A DNA stretch of 64,000 nt from Paenibacillus sp. CF384 (GTDB taxonomy: Bacteria; Bacillota; Bacilli; Paenibacillales; Paenibacillaceae). Positions within the stretch are counted from its first letter, which is position 1, and the number at the start of each line of letters is the position of its first letter. Location: NCBI RefSeq assembly GCF_900106745.1, contig NZ_FNNV01000001.1, positions 1,116,001-1,180,000 on the forward strand, in the 5' to 3' direction. Both the position numbers and the translations under genes were made by a program. The notes under the pieces were generated by a model. It was not told where the DNA came from and ran no database searches. It worked only from the letters and a program-made list of their open reading frames with translations. Positions 42,948 to 53,642 of this stretch are shown in pieces.

Positions 42948-44018
42948 TTGAGTACAACTGTGTCCGAACGACCGCCCGTAAACATACGCGTACATGACTC
43001 CTTTATTCCGGAGCTTGTTTTTTTCGAGCCTGCGGCGCTTGATTATCCGAAAGGTAAGCGGATTATGGAATGGGTCAAGTCAATCGGCATTCCTTACAAA
43101 ATGACGACCTCTCATAATCGCATTACCAATTTACCGGGTGAAACCGAGCTGGAGCAGTATAAAATCGCGAAAAGAACGCTCGTCGTAGGCATCCGCAAAA
43201 CGCTCAAATTCGATACATCCAAGCCATCGGCCGAATACGCCATCCCGATCGCCACCGGCTGCATGGGTCATTGCCATTATTGTTATCTTCAAACGACTTT
43301 AGGTGCCAAGCCTTATATCCGTATTTACGTGAATACCGATGATATCATGCAAGCCGCTAAAGCTTATATCGATGAACGCGTCCCGGAAATTACAAGGTTC
43401 GAAGCTGCCTGTACTTCGGACCCTGTCGGACTTGAGCCGATTTCAGGCAGCTTGCGCGAGCTCATTACATTCATGGCCGGACAAGAGTACGGAAGGCTTC
43501 GTTTCGTCACGAAGTATCACTATGTAGATTCCTTATTGGATATTAAGCATAACAATCATACCCGTATTCGTTTCAGTGTAAATGCCAATTATGTCATCAA
43601 GAACTTCGAGCCGAACACCTCTAGGTTCGAACAGCGTATTGAAGCGGCTGCCAAGATTGCCAGAGCCGGTTACCCGCTCGGCTTCATCATTGCGCCGATT
43701 ATCTGGCATGACGGCTGGCAAGAGGGCTACGCGGAGCTCCTCTCTTCCCTTGCCGCTGCCCTTCCAAAGGATGCCTCTTCAAATTTGACATTCGAGCTTA
43801 TTCAGCATCGCTTCACCAAGACGGCAAAAAACGTCATCGAGAAGCGATACCCTCGCACCAAGCTTGAGATGGACATCGAGAAGCGCAAATACAAATGGGG
43901 CCGCTGGGGACAAGGCAAATACGTATACCCCGATGAACAAGCAGAAGCGCTCCGCATGTTTATCTCGGAGCGCATCTTTGAACATTTTGAAGATGCAAAG
44001 ATTGAATACTTCACTTGA
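42948..44018 (+). CDS. splB: Spore photoproduct lyase
   Basis: SplB repairs the spore-specific thymine dimer during germination. The 356-residue radical SAM protein has the CxxxCxxC cluster Cys105, Cys109, Cys112 in GCMGHCHYCYLQT, and Cys155 in EAACTSDPVG, equivalent in position to the hydrogen-donor cysteine of the Bacillus enzyme. Start is TTG at 42948 with AAGGAGG 11 nt upstream; an ATG 23 codons earlier has no ribosome site. Divergent from mntR. No splA gene is seen next to it. Confidence 0.95.
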   Translation: MSTTVSERPPVNIRVHDSFIPELVFFEPAALDYPKGKRIMEWVKSIGIPYKMTTSHNRITNLPGETELEQYKIAKRTLVVGIRKTLKFDTSKPSAEYAIPIATGCMGHCHYCYLQTTLGAKPYIRIYVNTDDIMQAAKAYIDERVPEITRFEAACTSDPVGLEPISGSLRELITFMAGQEYGRLRFVTKYHYVDSLLDIKHNNHTRIRFSVNANYVIKNFEPNTSRFEQRIEAAAKIARAGYPLGFIIAPIIWHDGWQEGYAELLSSLAAALPKDASSNLTFELIQHRFTKTAKNVIEKRYPRTKLEMDIEKRKYKWGRWGQGKYVYPDEQAEALRMFISERIFEHFEDAKIEYFT

Positions 44019-44175
44019 GCTGATAAAAGTACGTAAGAAAAGAAGGGTGTGACCGGAGAGTTTACGTGCTGCCTTTGATGGGGGGATATTACCTTAAAAC
44101 CTAATCCGAAATAACCCCCTATCAACAGCAGCCGCAGGCACATCCCTTCGTTCTGAAGCTTACTTTAAGCAATGC
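44019..44175. other. Intergenic region after splB with imperfect inverted repeats
   Basis: No gene. AGTACGTAA near 44029 and TTACGTGCT near 44063 form an imperfect stem, and TGATGGGGGGATA near 44076 pairs loosely with AACCCCCTATCA near 44119. Neither is followed by a T run, so neither is a clear terminator for the convergent splB and ccdA. Confidence 0.4.
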
Positions 44176-44889
44176 CTAGAACTTTAACCAATCCGGCGTG
44201 ATGGTGTTGAGCCAGATTGTGATTTTGGTCATCCGGTCGGTGAAGAGCAGGACGCCCATGAGCAGCATGACGGCGCCGCCGATTTTCATCATGATGCTGG
44301 AATAACGAACGATCCATCTTGTTGAGCCGATGAAGAAAGCTAATACGAAGAAAGGGATCGCAAACCCGAGTGCATAAGCGGTCGTGAGCTGGAACCACGT
44401 TCCCGGCTCGGAAGCTGCCATCAATAGGATGCTGGCAAGAATCGGTCCTGTACATGGAGACCAGCCTGCTGAGAAGCCGATTCCGAAGATAAAGGATGCA
44501 AAATATCCGGATCGGTTCGTTTTCAGCGGAATTTTCATATCACGCAATAATAATTTCGGTTGAATCAGTCCCATTAAGATAAGGCCCATCAGTATGATAA
44601 GAACAGCAGAGAGCTGCCGAATTAACGTCTGATACTCGGAGAATAGCTCTGCAAATGCATTGGTGCCATAGCCAAGCGTATAATAGACCACCGAGAACCC
44701 CAGTATGAAGAAAAACGTATGGGTCATCGTGCGAATTCGGACTTGCTTGCCGGGATGCTCGCTCTTCAGGTCGCTTACGGATACGCCGGTTATATAGGAT
44801 AAATACGACGGGTACAGCGGCAAGCAGCAAGGAGAGATAAAAGAAGCGATCCCTGCTCCGAACGCAGCCCATATCGTTACGTCAGACAT
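44176..44889 (-). CDS. ccdA: Cytochrome c biogenesis protein CcdA
   Basis: A 237-residue membrane protein with six hydrophobic segments and the two conserved cysteine sites: SPCCLPLYPSY (near 19-29) and GWSPCTGPIL (near 145-154). CcdA carries reducing power across the membrane for cytochrome c maturation and for spore-cortex thiol-disulfide proteins. GGAGGTG precedes the ATG. It ends the zinc importer side of the strand but starts 18 nt after znuB, so it may be cotranscribed with it. Confidence 0.92.
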   Translation of the reverse strand: MSDVTIWAAFGAGIASFISPCCLPLYPSYLSYITGVSVSDLKSEHPGKQVRIRTMTHTFFFILGFSVVYYTLGYGTNAFAELFSEYQTLIRQLSAVLIILMGLILMGLIQPKLLLRDMKIPLKTNRSGYFASFIFGIGFSAGWSPCTGPILASILLMAASEPGTWFQLTTAYALGFAIPFFVLAFFIGSTRWIVRYSSIMMKIGGAVMLLMGVLLFTDRMTKITIWLNTITPDWLKF

Positions 44890-44907
44890 ATGTACTCACC
44901 TCCATCA

Positions 44908-45714
44908 TCATCCTGCGCTAAATTTCCGTCTGATGGAAAGAAGCAGCAATAGAAATACTATTAACAGCATAACAATCGTACCGCCCGGCGCCAAGTTCCA
45001 TACGCCTGCAACGAGAAGACCGATCGTAACCGCAAGCTCAGCAATGACAACGACCGTAACTACCGATTGCCGGAAGCTTCTTGCGATGATCAGGCTGCAT
45101 GCCGCCGGAATGGTAAGCAGCGCGGATACTAATAGGGCTCCGACGATCTTGATCGACACGCTGATTACGAGCGCCGTAAGGACGCTAATCATGAAATTAA
45201 AATAACGCGTCGGCAAGCCGCTTACGGCCGCCGCATCTTCGTCGAAGGTGAGCAGAAACAATTCCTTCGCATGAAGCGCTACAGCGAGTAAAACAACGAC
45301 GGTTACGACTCCGATTAAGATAAGATCCACGGAATCAAGCGTATAGATGCTGCCGAACAAATAACCGCTGACACTCACGTTAAAGCCTTTGCCCATTGTA
45401 AACAGCAACGATGCGAGGGCTACGCCGCCTGACATGATGATCGCGATTGACAGCTCCGCATAGGTCTTGTACGCTTTGCGCAGCTTCTCAATGGCGAAAG
45501 TAGCTGCAAGCGCGAATATAAGCCCCATGGCGACTGGATAAACACCAATCAGAAACCCGAGCGCAACCCCTGCTATCGACACATGTGCCAATGTATCCCC
45601 GATCATGGAGAGCCTTCGCAAGACAAGAAAAAGGCCCATAAGCGGGGCCGTGATACCAATGAGCACGCCCCCGATCAGCGCCCTCTGAAAAAATTCACTC
45701 GTTACGATATCCAC
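44908..45714 (-). CDS. znuB: Zinc ABC transporter permease
   Basis: A 268-residue ABC-3 family permease with about eight membrane segments (GDTLAHVSIAGVALGFLIG, LLTFDEDAAAVSGLP, VSALLTIPAACSLI). It forms the channel through which zinc delivered by ZnuA crosses the membrane. GTG at 45714 begins directly after the znuC stop, so the two are translationally coupled. Zinc rather than manganese is inferred from the Zur-type box and the His-rich ZnuA. Confidence 0.9.
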   Translation of the reverse strand: MDIVTSEFFQRALIGGVLIGITAPLMGLFLVLRRLSMIGDTLAHVSIAGVALGFLIGVYPVAMGLIFALAATFAIEKLRKAYKTYAELSIAIIMSGGVALASLLFTMGKGFNVSVSGYLFGSIYTLDSVDLILIGVVTVVVLLAVALHAKELFLLTFDEDAAAVSGLPTRYFNFMISVLTALVISVSIKIVGALLVSALLTIPAACSLIIARSFRQSVVTVVVIAELAVTIGLLVAGVWNLAPGGTIVMLLIVFLLLLLSIRRKFSAG

Positions 45715-46515
45715 CTAAACGCCTACTTTCCCTCTCTCCATGGAATGACGCAGCTCTCGTAAGCTGTGCGTCAAATCCGTTTCCACACAATCCTCCAGAT
45801 CATGGGAATGCTTCACGTAAAACTTGATTTTGCCGCATTGCTGCTTCGGCTGCTGACCCAAATAAGAGCGGATCATCTCCATATCATGCGAAACCATCAG
45901 GAACGTAATGTTATGGTGCTGATGCATATGCTTAATCAGGTGGAAGAACCCTTCCTGCGTCTCGGAATCGATACCTACCGTTGGCTCATCCAGAATCAGC
46001 AGTGCGGGATTATTGATGAGTGCACGGGCCAGAAAAGCGCGCTGCTGTTGGCCGCCGGACAGCTGACCGATTCGTTTGCCGGCCAAATCCTCGATTTTCA
46101 TCGCATGCAGCGCTTCATCGCATTTCATCCCGTCGGCCTTCGACACCCTCTTAAACAGCTTGTTGCGGCTGTATAATCCGGATAATACGACCTCGCGCAC
46201 GGTGGCCGGGAAGAGCGGATTAAATGAGTTCTTCTGCGGCACATAGCCGATTCGGTTCCAATCTCTGAATTGTCCTACCGGCTCTCCGAACAGCTTGATC
46301 GATCCGCTTGTTGGTTTCATCAGCCCTACAATCATTCGCAGTAATGTCGTCTTCCCCGCACCATTCGAGCCGATTAGCCCGACAAAATCCCGCTCCTGGA
46401 TGGAGAAACAGACATCGTCGATGACCGGTTTGTGCTCATAGGCAAACGAGACATCATTTAACTCGATAATCGGCTGATGGCACACAAATGGCTGTTGTTG
46501 CTGCTTTGTCTGCAT
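45715..46515 (-). CDS. znuC: Zinc ABC transporter ATP-binding protein
   Basis: The 266-residue ATPase has Walker A GSNGAGKTTLLRM (near 48), Q-loop VPQKNSFN, signature LSGGQQQRAFLARAL, and Walker B LLILDEPTVGID. It powers zinc import together with ZnuB. AAGAAGG lies upstream of the ATG. It begins 16 nt after the znuA stop. Confidence 0.92.
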   Translation of the reverse strand: MQTKQQQQPFVCHQPIIELNDVSFAYEHKPVIDDVCFSIQERDFVGLIGSNGAGKTTLLRMIVGLMKPTSGSIKLFGEPVGQFRDWNRIGYVPQKNSFNPLFPATVREVVLSGLYSRNKLFKRVSKADGMKCDEALHAMKIEDLAGKRIGQLSGGQQQRAFLARALINNPALLILDEPTVGIDSETQEGFFHLIKHMHQHHNITFLMVSHDMEMIRSYLGQQPKQQCGKIKFYVKHSHDLEDCVETDLTHSLRELRHSMERGKVGV

Positions 46516-46531
46516 CCTTGTTTCCTTCTTT

Positions 46532-47491
46532 CTATTGTAAGGCTTGAACTAGATTTTGCAAATTTGCCTTCATTAGAGAGAAGTAATCTTCCCCCTTGGC
46601 TTCCTGCTCCGGCGTAAGCCCCTCTAGCGGATTAAGCACCATGGTGCTTACGTCGGCTTCTCTGGCAAGCGTCTTCGCTAACTCATCGGAAACGAGCTCT
46701 TCGAAGAAGATATACTTGATCCCATTGTCCTTCACAAACTTAGCGATGCGAAGCAAATCCTGTGCCTTCGGTTCTGCATCGGGGGACAACCCCATTATAG
46801 CCACTTGTTTCAGTCCATAATCACGTGCCAAATATCCAAAGGCTTGGTGCGAAGTGACAATATCCTTGTGCGGGGCTGCGCTCAGTTCTTTCGTATACGA
46901 ATTATCCAACTCGACTAGCTTCGCATGCAGCTTTGCATAGTTGACTTCATAATCACTCTTGTGCGACTGATCTGCCGCAACGAAACTTTCCAGAACAGTC
47001 TTCGCCATAATAAGCATGGACTTCGGGCTCACCCATGTATGAGGATCGACATGATGGCTATGCTCATCGGCATCGTGACCTTCTTCCTCTGCTTCCTCCG
47101 GATTACCCGAGATCTTCGCAATATCCTTGCTTGCTTCGACGGTTATCACCTTCGTATCGCTCGGCAAACCTTCCAAGAAGTCATCGACCCAGCCTTCTAA
47201 GCCTGCACCATTATACAGAAACAGCTGCGCTTGCGAGGCCGTATCCAAGTCACGGCTCTTCGGACTCCAATCATGCGGCTCTACGCCGGCCGGAATCATA
47301 TTGATGACATTTGTGCCGCTGCCTCCGATTTGCTCAGCGAGGAAGAAGAGCGGGTAGAAGCTTGTTACCACATTCAGTTTCCCCTCTACAAGCTTGCCTT
47401 TCGATGCGGAGCCGCAACCTGCAAGTATAAAAGCAAGAAATGCCAGCAGAATCGCTGACAGTGCCATGGAACGGAATAATTTCGAATTCAT
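46532..47491 (-). CDS. znuA: Zinc-binding lipoprotein of the ABC importer
   Basis: A 319-residue lipoprotein with lipobox LAGC (Cys26 is lipid-modified). Zinc ligands are seen in GVEPHDWSP, in the acidic/histidine loop GHDADEHSHHVDPH (near 145-158), in TSHQAFGYLARDYGL, and FFEELVSDELAKT. The His-rich loop is typical of zinc rather than manganese carriers. ATG 47491 is used since GTAGAGGTG lies 9 nt upstream. First gene of the operon, behind a consensus promoter and a Zur-type box. Confidence 0.92.
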   Translation of the reverse strand: MNSKLFRSMALSAILLAFLAFILAGCGSASKGKLVEGKLNVVTSFYPLFFLAEQIGGSGTNVINMIPAGVEPHDWSPKSRDLDTASQAQLFLYNGAGLEGWVDDFLEGLPSDTKVITVEASKDIAKISGNPEEAEEEGHDADEHSHHVDPHTWVSPKSMLIMAKTVLESFVAADQSHKSDYEVNYAKLHAKLVELDNSYTKELSAAPHKDIVTSHQAFGYLARDYGLKQVAIMGLSPDAEPKAQDLLRIAKFVKDNGIKYIFFEELVSDELAKTLAREADVSTMVLNPLEGLTPEQEAKGEDYFSLMKANLQNLVQALQ

Positions 47492-47516
47492 GTAAAACTG
47501 CACCTCTACTTCTCAT

Positions 47517-47535
47517 AATCGTAAACATTACAATT
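47517..47535. promoter_or_regulatory. Zur-type operator upstream of znuA
   Basis: A 9-1-9 near-palindrome, AATCGTAAA-C-ATTACAATT, close to the Bacillus Zur consensus (TCGTAAT-n-ATTACGA). It lies at the expected transcription start of the znuA promoter, where bound Zur would block initiation. Confidence 0.7.
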
Positions 47536-47537
47536 TG

Positions 47538-47566
47538 ATTATATAGACGCCTATATGCCCTGTCAA
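47538..47566 (-). promoter_or_regulatory. Consensus sigma-A promoter of znuACB
   Basis: On the minus strand TTGACA (47566-47561) and TATAAT (47543-47538) are separated by exactly 17 nt, a perfect consensus. It follows the metG terminator by a few bases and is overlapped downstream by the Zur-type box. Confidence 0.85.
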
Positions 47567-47571
47567 CAAGC

Positions 47572-47600
47572 AACCGCCGGAGCAAAGCGCTCCGGCGGTT
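47572..47600 (-). terminator. Terminator hairpin of metG
   Basis: A perfect 12-bp stem, AACCGCCGGAGC with GCTCCGGCGGTT, loop of five. On the minus strand GCTTGTTG follows, only moderately T-rich. Confidence 0.7.
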
Positions 47601-47612
47601 CATCGTTCATGC

Positions 47613-49664
<2,052 letters not shown>

Positions 49665-49674
49665 TCATAAACGC

Positions 49675-49985
49675 AAAAAAAGCTTCCATCCACTATGGGA
49701 CGAAAGCTTGTCGCTTACGCGGTACCACCCAATTTTCTCTCCTCGACATGCTGCTTCGAAGAAAGCTTCATTAGAACCATCTGCCTGCACTTGCAGCGCG
49801 ATGGTCTTCAAACCGATAACGAGGTCAGTCGCCGTACCCTTACTTCAGCCGATCGATCCGGGCTGAGCGCTCGAGCACGAGTTCTCCGGGACCATCTTCC
49901 AAAAGCTGCACCTTGCCGGCTTCCACCTGTCCCGGCTCTCTGGTTAGGTCATCTCTCTTGTACTTATCCGTTCATCGAACATCTT
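49675..49985 (-). ncRNA. Methionine T-box leader of metG
   Basis: On the minus strand the T-box sequence GGGTGGTACCGCG (49730-49718) is followed by a terminator stem (AAGCTTTCG/GGAAGCTT) and TTTTTTT (49681-49675). Stem I shows AGAGAGCCGG, the AG-bulge and distal region, and an ATG within GAAGATGGTC (49895-49893), the likely Met specifier. Uncharged tRNA-Met would stabilise the antiterminator and allow metG transcription. The 5' limit is approximate. This explains the 379-nt gap between yidD and metG. Confidence 0.88.
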
Positions 49986-50010
49986 ATAGGTAATGATTCT
50001 CTTGCGAAAA

Positions 50011-50286
50011 CTATACCGAATCTTGCGTATCACTGTCAAGGCCGGCAGACGCCTGCCTTTCTCGTTCTTCGCGGGTCGGCGGCACATAATCGAGGCCTCC
50101 CGGATGAAACGGGTGACAGCGGCAAATACGTTTGGCTGCCAGCCAGCTTCCGCGAAGCGGACCATGCTTGTCGATCGCTTCCAGCGCATAGGCAGAACAG
50201 CTCGGATAGAAACGGCAGGTCGGCGGCTTGATCGGCGAAATAAACCGGCGGTATACGTGAATCGGTGCTTTAATGATTGCTCGCAT
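50011..50286 (-). CDS. yidD: Membrane protein insertion efficiency factor YidD
   Basis: The 91-residue protein has the YidD core [20 protein letters not shown] and later [10 protein letters not shown], with three conserved cysteines. YidD is a small amphipathic protein that assists YidC-dependent insertion. ATG 50286 follows AAGGAGG by 8 nt; nine upstream codons are dropped. The last 25 residues are polar and variable. Upstream, TTGACG (50337-50332) and CATGAT (50314-50309), spaced 17 nt apart, may be its promoter. Confidence 0.92.
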   Translation of the reverse strand: MRAIIKAPIHVYRRFISPIKPPTCRFYPSCSAYALEAIDKHGPLRGSWLAAKRICRCHPFHPGGLDYVPPTREERERQASAGLDSDTQDSV

Positions 50287-50310
50287 GGCCGCAGCCTCCT
50301 TTGGTTCTAT

Positions 50311-50456
50311 CATGACGTAATTTCATCATAACGTCAATTTTTACAACGTCTCAACAAACTCGACACTAGCCATGTCGTAATTTTATAGTTAATATGTCAC
50401 AGTAACGTATTTAACAGCGGTTTCAATTGTGTTAGGGTTAAACCATGTCGCATAAT
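50311..50456. repeat. Three copies of a CATGwCG motif between yidD and the oxidoreductase gene
   Basis: CATGACGTAATTTCAT at 50311 and CATGTCGTAATTTTAT at 50371 differ at two bases and lie exactly 60 nt apart; a shorter CATGTCGCATAAT starts at 50444. The first copy overlaps a TGACGT/ACGTCA inverted repeat. The region is a divergent promoter region, so these could be regulator sites. No other gene fits here. Confidence 0.45.
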
Positions 50457-50526
50457 CAGAGCACGAAAAACTGTGATCGCACGACATCTATACCAAATCC
50501 AAGCACTTAACAGGAGGAATTTCTAG

Positions 50527-51522
50527 ATGATTCGCGTAGGAATGCTTAGCTATTGGCATGTTCATGCCTGGGATTACACCAAACAAGTTCAAGGAAATCC
50601 AAACACAGAGATCGTAGCTGTATGGGATGAGCTGCCAAACCGTGGTCAAGAGAATGCGGACAAACTCGGCGTACAATTTATCGCTGACCTGGATGAGCTG
50701 CTTGCTCGCACAGATATCGATGCTGTTGTTGTAGATACACCGACAAACATGCACCGCGACGTAATGGTTAAGGCTGCACGCGCCGGCAAACATATTTTCA
50801 CAGAGAAAGTTATTGCTCCAACGCTTAGCGAGGTAAACGAAATTATCGCTGCTGTTAATGAAGCAGGCGTTAAATTGACGGTTTCCCTTCCGCGTATCAA
50901 TGATTCTTACACCCTTGCTGCACAAGAAGTGCTTAGCAAAGGTTTGCTTGGCGAATTGACTCAAGTGCGCGTTCGTTTGTCCCACAACGGTGCGACAGCT
51001 GGCTGGCTGCCTGAGCATTTCTACAACTTGGAGCAATGCGGCGGCGGCGCTCTGATCGACCTGGGCTGCCACCCGGTTTACCTGACTCGTTTGTTCCTTG
51101 GCTTGCCTGAGAGCGTTAATGCGACTTTCGGTCACGTTACAGGCAAAGAAGTCGATGACAACACCGTTACAACTTTGCGTTATGCAAACGGCGCATTCGG
51201 TATCGCAGAAGCGGGCTTCGTTAACGCGTGCTCCCCATTCTGCTTTGAAATCCACGGCACAGACGGATCGCTTCTATACGGCTTCCCGGATGAAGCGGTT
51301 CGCGTACGCAGCACGAAATCGGATTCGCCGCAAGAGTGGGTTACAATCGAGCAACCAGCTAACCGCATCCCTGCTTTCGATCAATGGGTAGGTCACATCT
51401 TGAATGACACAACTGCGGATGAGAACATCGCGCTTGCGATCGATCTGACGAAAATCATGGAAGCTTCCACGATTTCCGAGAACGAGAAACGTTCCGTATC
51501 CCTGTCCGAGCTTAAAAACTAA
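50527..51522 (+). CDS. Gfo/Idh/MocA family oxidoreductase
   Basis: The 331-residue protein has an N-terminal NAD(P)-binding fold and a C-terminal substrate domain. The family EKP site is EKV here (TEKVIAPTLSEV near 96), the dinucleotide glycines are atypical (MIRVGMLSYWHVHAWDY), while DLGCHPVYLTRLF (near 178) keeps the catalytic His region. It probably oxidises a sugar or sugar derivative. AGGAGGAA precedes the ATG. An AraC regulator and a second Gfo/Idh gene follow on the same strand. Confidence 0.82.
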   Translation: MIRVGMLSYWHVHAWDYTKQVQGNPNTEIVAVWDELPNRGQENADKLGVQFIADLDELLARTDIDAVVVDTPTNMHRDVMVKAARAGKHIFTEKVIAPTLSEVNEIIAAVNEAGVKLTVSLPRINDSYTLAAQEVLSKGLLGELTQVRVRLSHNGATAGWLPEHFYNLEQCGGGALIDLGCHPVYLTRLFLGLPESVNATFGHVTGKEVDDNTVTTLRYANGAFGIAEAGFVNACSPFCFEIHGTDGSLLYGFPDEAVRVRSTKSDSPQEWVTIEQPANRIPAFDQWVGHILNDTTADENIALAIDLTKIMEASTISENEKRSVSLSELKN

Positions 51523-51553
51523 CCAACATTCCGAAGAAGGAGGTGGCAGCGCC

Positions 51554-52531
51554 TTGGCTAAACCGTTTACGTACTCCATCATGGCAACTCGCAGTGATGA
51601 AATCGATCGGCTGGACATTCAGTTCCGCTGGGGAGGGTATGGCTTTCGCGTACTTCGCTGCCATCTCGCTACCTTCTCTCCGGGCAAAATCGTTCGCTTC
51701 CACAAGCATTCGGAATACGAGTTTCATTTTATTCCCCGCGGTAAAGGCACAGTCATTATGGAAGACACCGTCCACCAGCTGCATGAAGGGTTGTTTTATT
51801 TAACCGGTCCGAATGTACTCCATCAGCAAGAAGCGGATGCCCGCGAAGCGATGGATGAGCTGTGTCTGCATATCGATATCGTGCCGATCCAAGAAAGTGA
51901 TGACGAGGAAAGCTGGGGGGATCCTTGGGAACGCCATGAGGCGGAGAATTGTATTCAGGCGCTCAACAACTTGCCGCTGCGTCCGCATGTCGACCAGTAC
52001 AACGCGATGTCTTGGTTTCTGTCGGCTTACCGAGCTTGGACAGAAGGACAGCCTGGTGCCTTCTCTTCGATCAAGCAATCCATTATTCAGATCTTGCTTC
52101 GCGCATCACGGATGTCGTCGGTACCTAACGCTACGTTCAAACCGCCATCTAGGAATATGAATGAACACCGGTTTCGGATTGCCACCCAGTTTATTCACGA
52201 CAACTACGCACAGCCATTAACGCTTCAAGAGGTTGCTGAGCGTATTCCAATCAGTGCAAGGCAGCTGCAGCGGATCTTCCGCGAACAGGGTGAAGAATCA
52301 TTTAGTGCGTATTTAGAAAATTACCGGCTCTCTCAAGTATGCTCCGCGATTATTGAAGGTCAGAATCCGATCGAGCATATTGCGCTTGAGCATGGTTTTG
52401 CCAGCAGCAATTATTTGTATTATGTCTTCAAGAAGCGGTTTAACATGACGCCGAGACAGTTCCGCATTCAGCATACGTCGGTGAAGTCGTCCGGAATGGA
52501 CGAGAAGTTAAAGGAGATGAATCGAAGTTGA
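51554..52531 (+). CDS. AraC family transcriptional regulator
   Basis: A 325-residue regulator with an N-terminal cupin-like sensor (about 35-110; FHKHSEYEFHFIPRGKG) and a C-terminal pair of HTH units (about 220-320; LTLQEVAERIPISARQLQRIF, IEHIALEHGFASSNYLYYVFKK). Start is TTG at 51554 with GAAGGAGG upstream. It lies between two oxidoreductase genes and overlaps the second by 4 nt, so it likely controls them in response to a sugar. Confidence 0.88.
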   Translation: MAKPFTYSIMATRSDEIDRLDIQFRWGGYGFRVLRCHLATFSPGKIVRFHKHSEYEFHFIPRGKGTVIMEDTVHQLHEGLFYLTGPNVLHQQEADAREAMDELCLHIDIVPIQESDDEESWGDPWERHEAENCIQALNNLPLRPHVDQYNAMSWFLSAYRAWTEGQPGAFSSIKQSIIQILLRASRMSSVPNATFKPPSRNMNEHRFRIATQFIHDNYAQPLTLQEVAERIPISARQLQRIFREQGEESFSAYLENYRLSQVCSAIIEGQNPIEHIALEHGFASSNYLYYVFKKRFNMTPRQFRIQHTSVKSSGMDEKLKEMNRS

Positions 52532-53616
52532 CCACAACGAAGCCTATTCGAATTGGGATTATCGGAAGCGGCGGTATCGCGCATGCTCACGTTCGGCAAT
52601 ATAAACAATTACCGGGCGTTGAAATTGTTGCCGTCGCGGACGTCATTCCAGGCAAAGCCAAACAATTTACGGAATCGCTCTCATTGACAGATACGCAAGC
52701 TTTTGACAGTCACCGCAGTATGCTGGAATTGGATCTGGACGGAGTCAGCATTTGTACGCCTAACGTTTCGCATCATGCCACCACGGTCGATTCCCTTCGT
52801 GCCGGCAAACAAGTCCTGCTTGAGAAGCCGATGTCCGTTACACTGGCAGAAGCTGTTGACATGGTGCAAACAGCACGCGAAACAGATCGTATGCTGACAA
52901 TCGGCTTCCAGCCGCGCTATGACCCTAATATGAAGCTTGTACAAGACATCGTACAGTCCGGCAAGCTCGGCAATGTCTATTACGTAGAAACCGGCGGCGG
53001 ACGCAGACGCGGTATGCCTGGCGGCACTTTCATCAGCAAAGCACTCGCTGGTGCAGGCGCAATGGCGGATATCGGCTGCTACTCGCTTGATATGGCCTTG
53101 AACGCACTTGGCTACCCGCGTCCTCTGACCGTTTCGGCATTTACAAGCAATCATTTCGGCACGAATCCGCTCTATCATCCCGAAGCAAGCAAGTTTGAAG
53201 TGGAAGACTTCGGCGTTGCGATGGTTCGTTTCGAGAACGACCTCGTGCTTCAGTTCAAGATCTCTTGGGCGATGCATATGGACTCACTCGGCTCCACGAT
53301 GTTCCTTGGCACGGATGGCGGCCTCAAAGTCACTCCTCATGGCACCGGCAACTGGTCCGGCGTTTGGGATGGCAAAGTCGGCAGCATGACGCTGTACCAT
53401 GATTTCATGGGTCAGCAGACATCTACTCCTGTTCCTGCGATTGAGCACAATAAAGACCTGTTCTTCGAGAAAGTCCGCGACTTCGTGGATGCGATTCGCG
53501 AAGGCCGTCCTGCTCCGATCCCAGGCGAGCAAATCATGATTCAACAAGCTATTATTGACGGTGTTATTCGTTCCGCAGAGCAGCGTCGCGAAGTTGAAAT
53601 CGTATTGCCTTGGTAA
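52528..53616 (+). CDS. Gfo/Idh/MocA family oxidoreductase
   Basis: The 362-residue protein is a canonical member: Rossmann motif GIIGSGGIAHAHVRQY (about 10-25), EKP site LLEKPMSVTLAEA (near 95), and IGCYSLDMALNALG (near 180) in the substrate domain. TTG at 52528 overlaps the AraC stop (TTGA) and follows AAAGGAG by about 10 nt. The three genes form one operon and end in a strong hairpin. Substrate unknown; inositol-like or N-acetylated sugars are common. Confidence 0.88.
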   Translation: MTTTKPIRIGIIGSGGIAHAHVRQYKQLPGVEIVAVADVIPGKAKQFTESLSLTDTQAFDSHRSMLELDLDGVSICTPNVSHHATTVDSLRAGKQVLLEKPMSVTLAEAVDMVQTARETDRMLTIGFQPRYDPNMKLVQDIVQSGKLGNVYYVETGGGRRRGMPGGTFISKALAGAGAMADIGCYSLDMALNALGYPRPLTVSAFTSNHFGTNPLYHPEASKFEVEDFGVAMVRFENDLVLQFKISWAMHMDSLGSTMFLGTDGGLKVTPHGTGNWSGVWDGKVGSMTLYHDFMGQQTSTPVPAIEHNKDLFFEKVRDFVDAIREGRPAPIPGEQIMIQQAIIDGVIRSAEQRREVEIVLPW

Positions 53617-53642
53617 GCTGATCAGCTGCCTGCGCACGACAA

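Noticed and set aside
50488-51255. Open frame of 255 codons antisense to the first oxidoreductase
   Set aside because: The plus-strand gene has a strong ribosome site and family motifs; this frame has neither.
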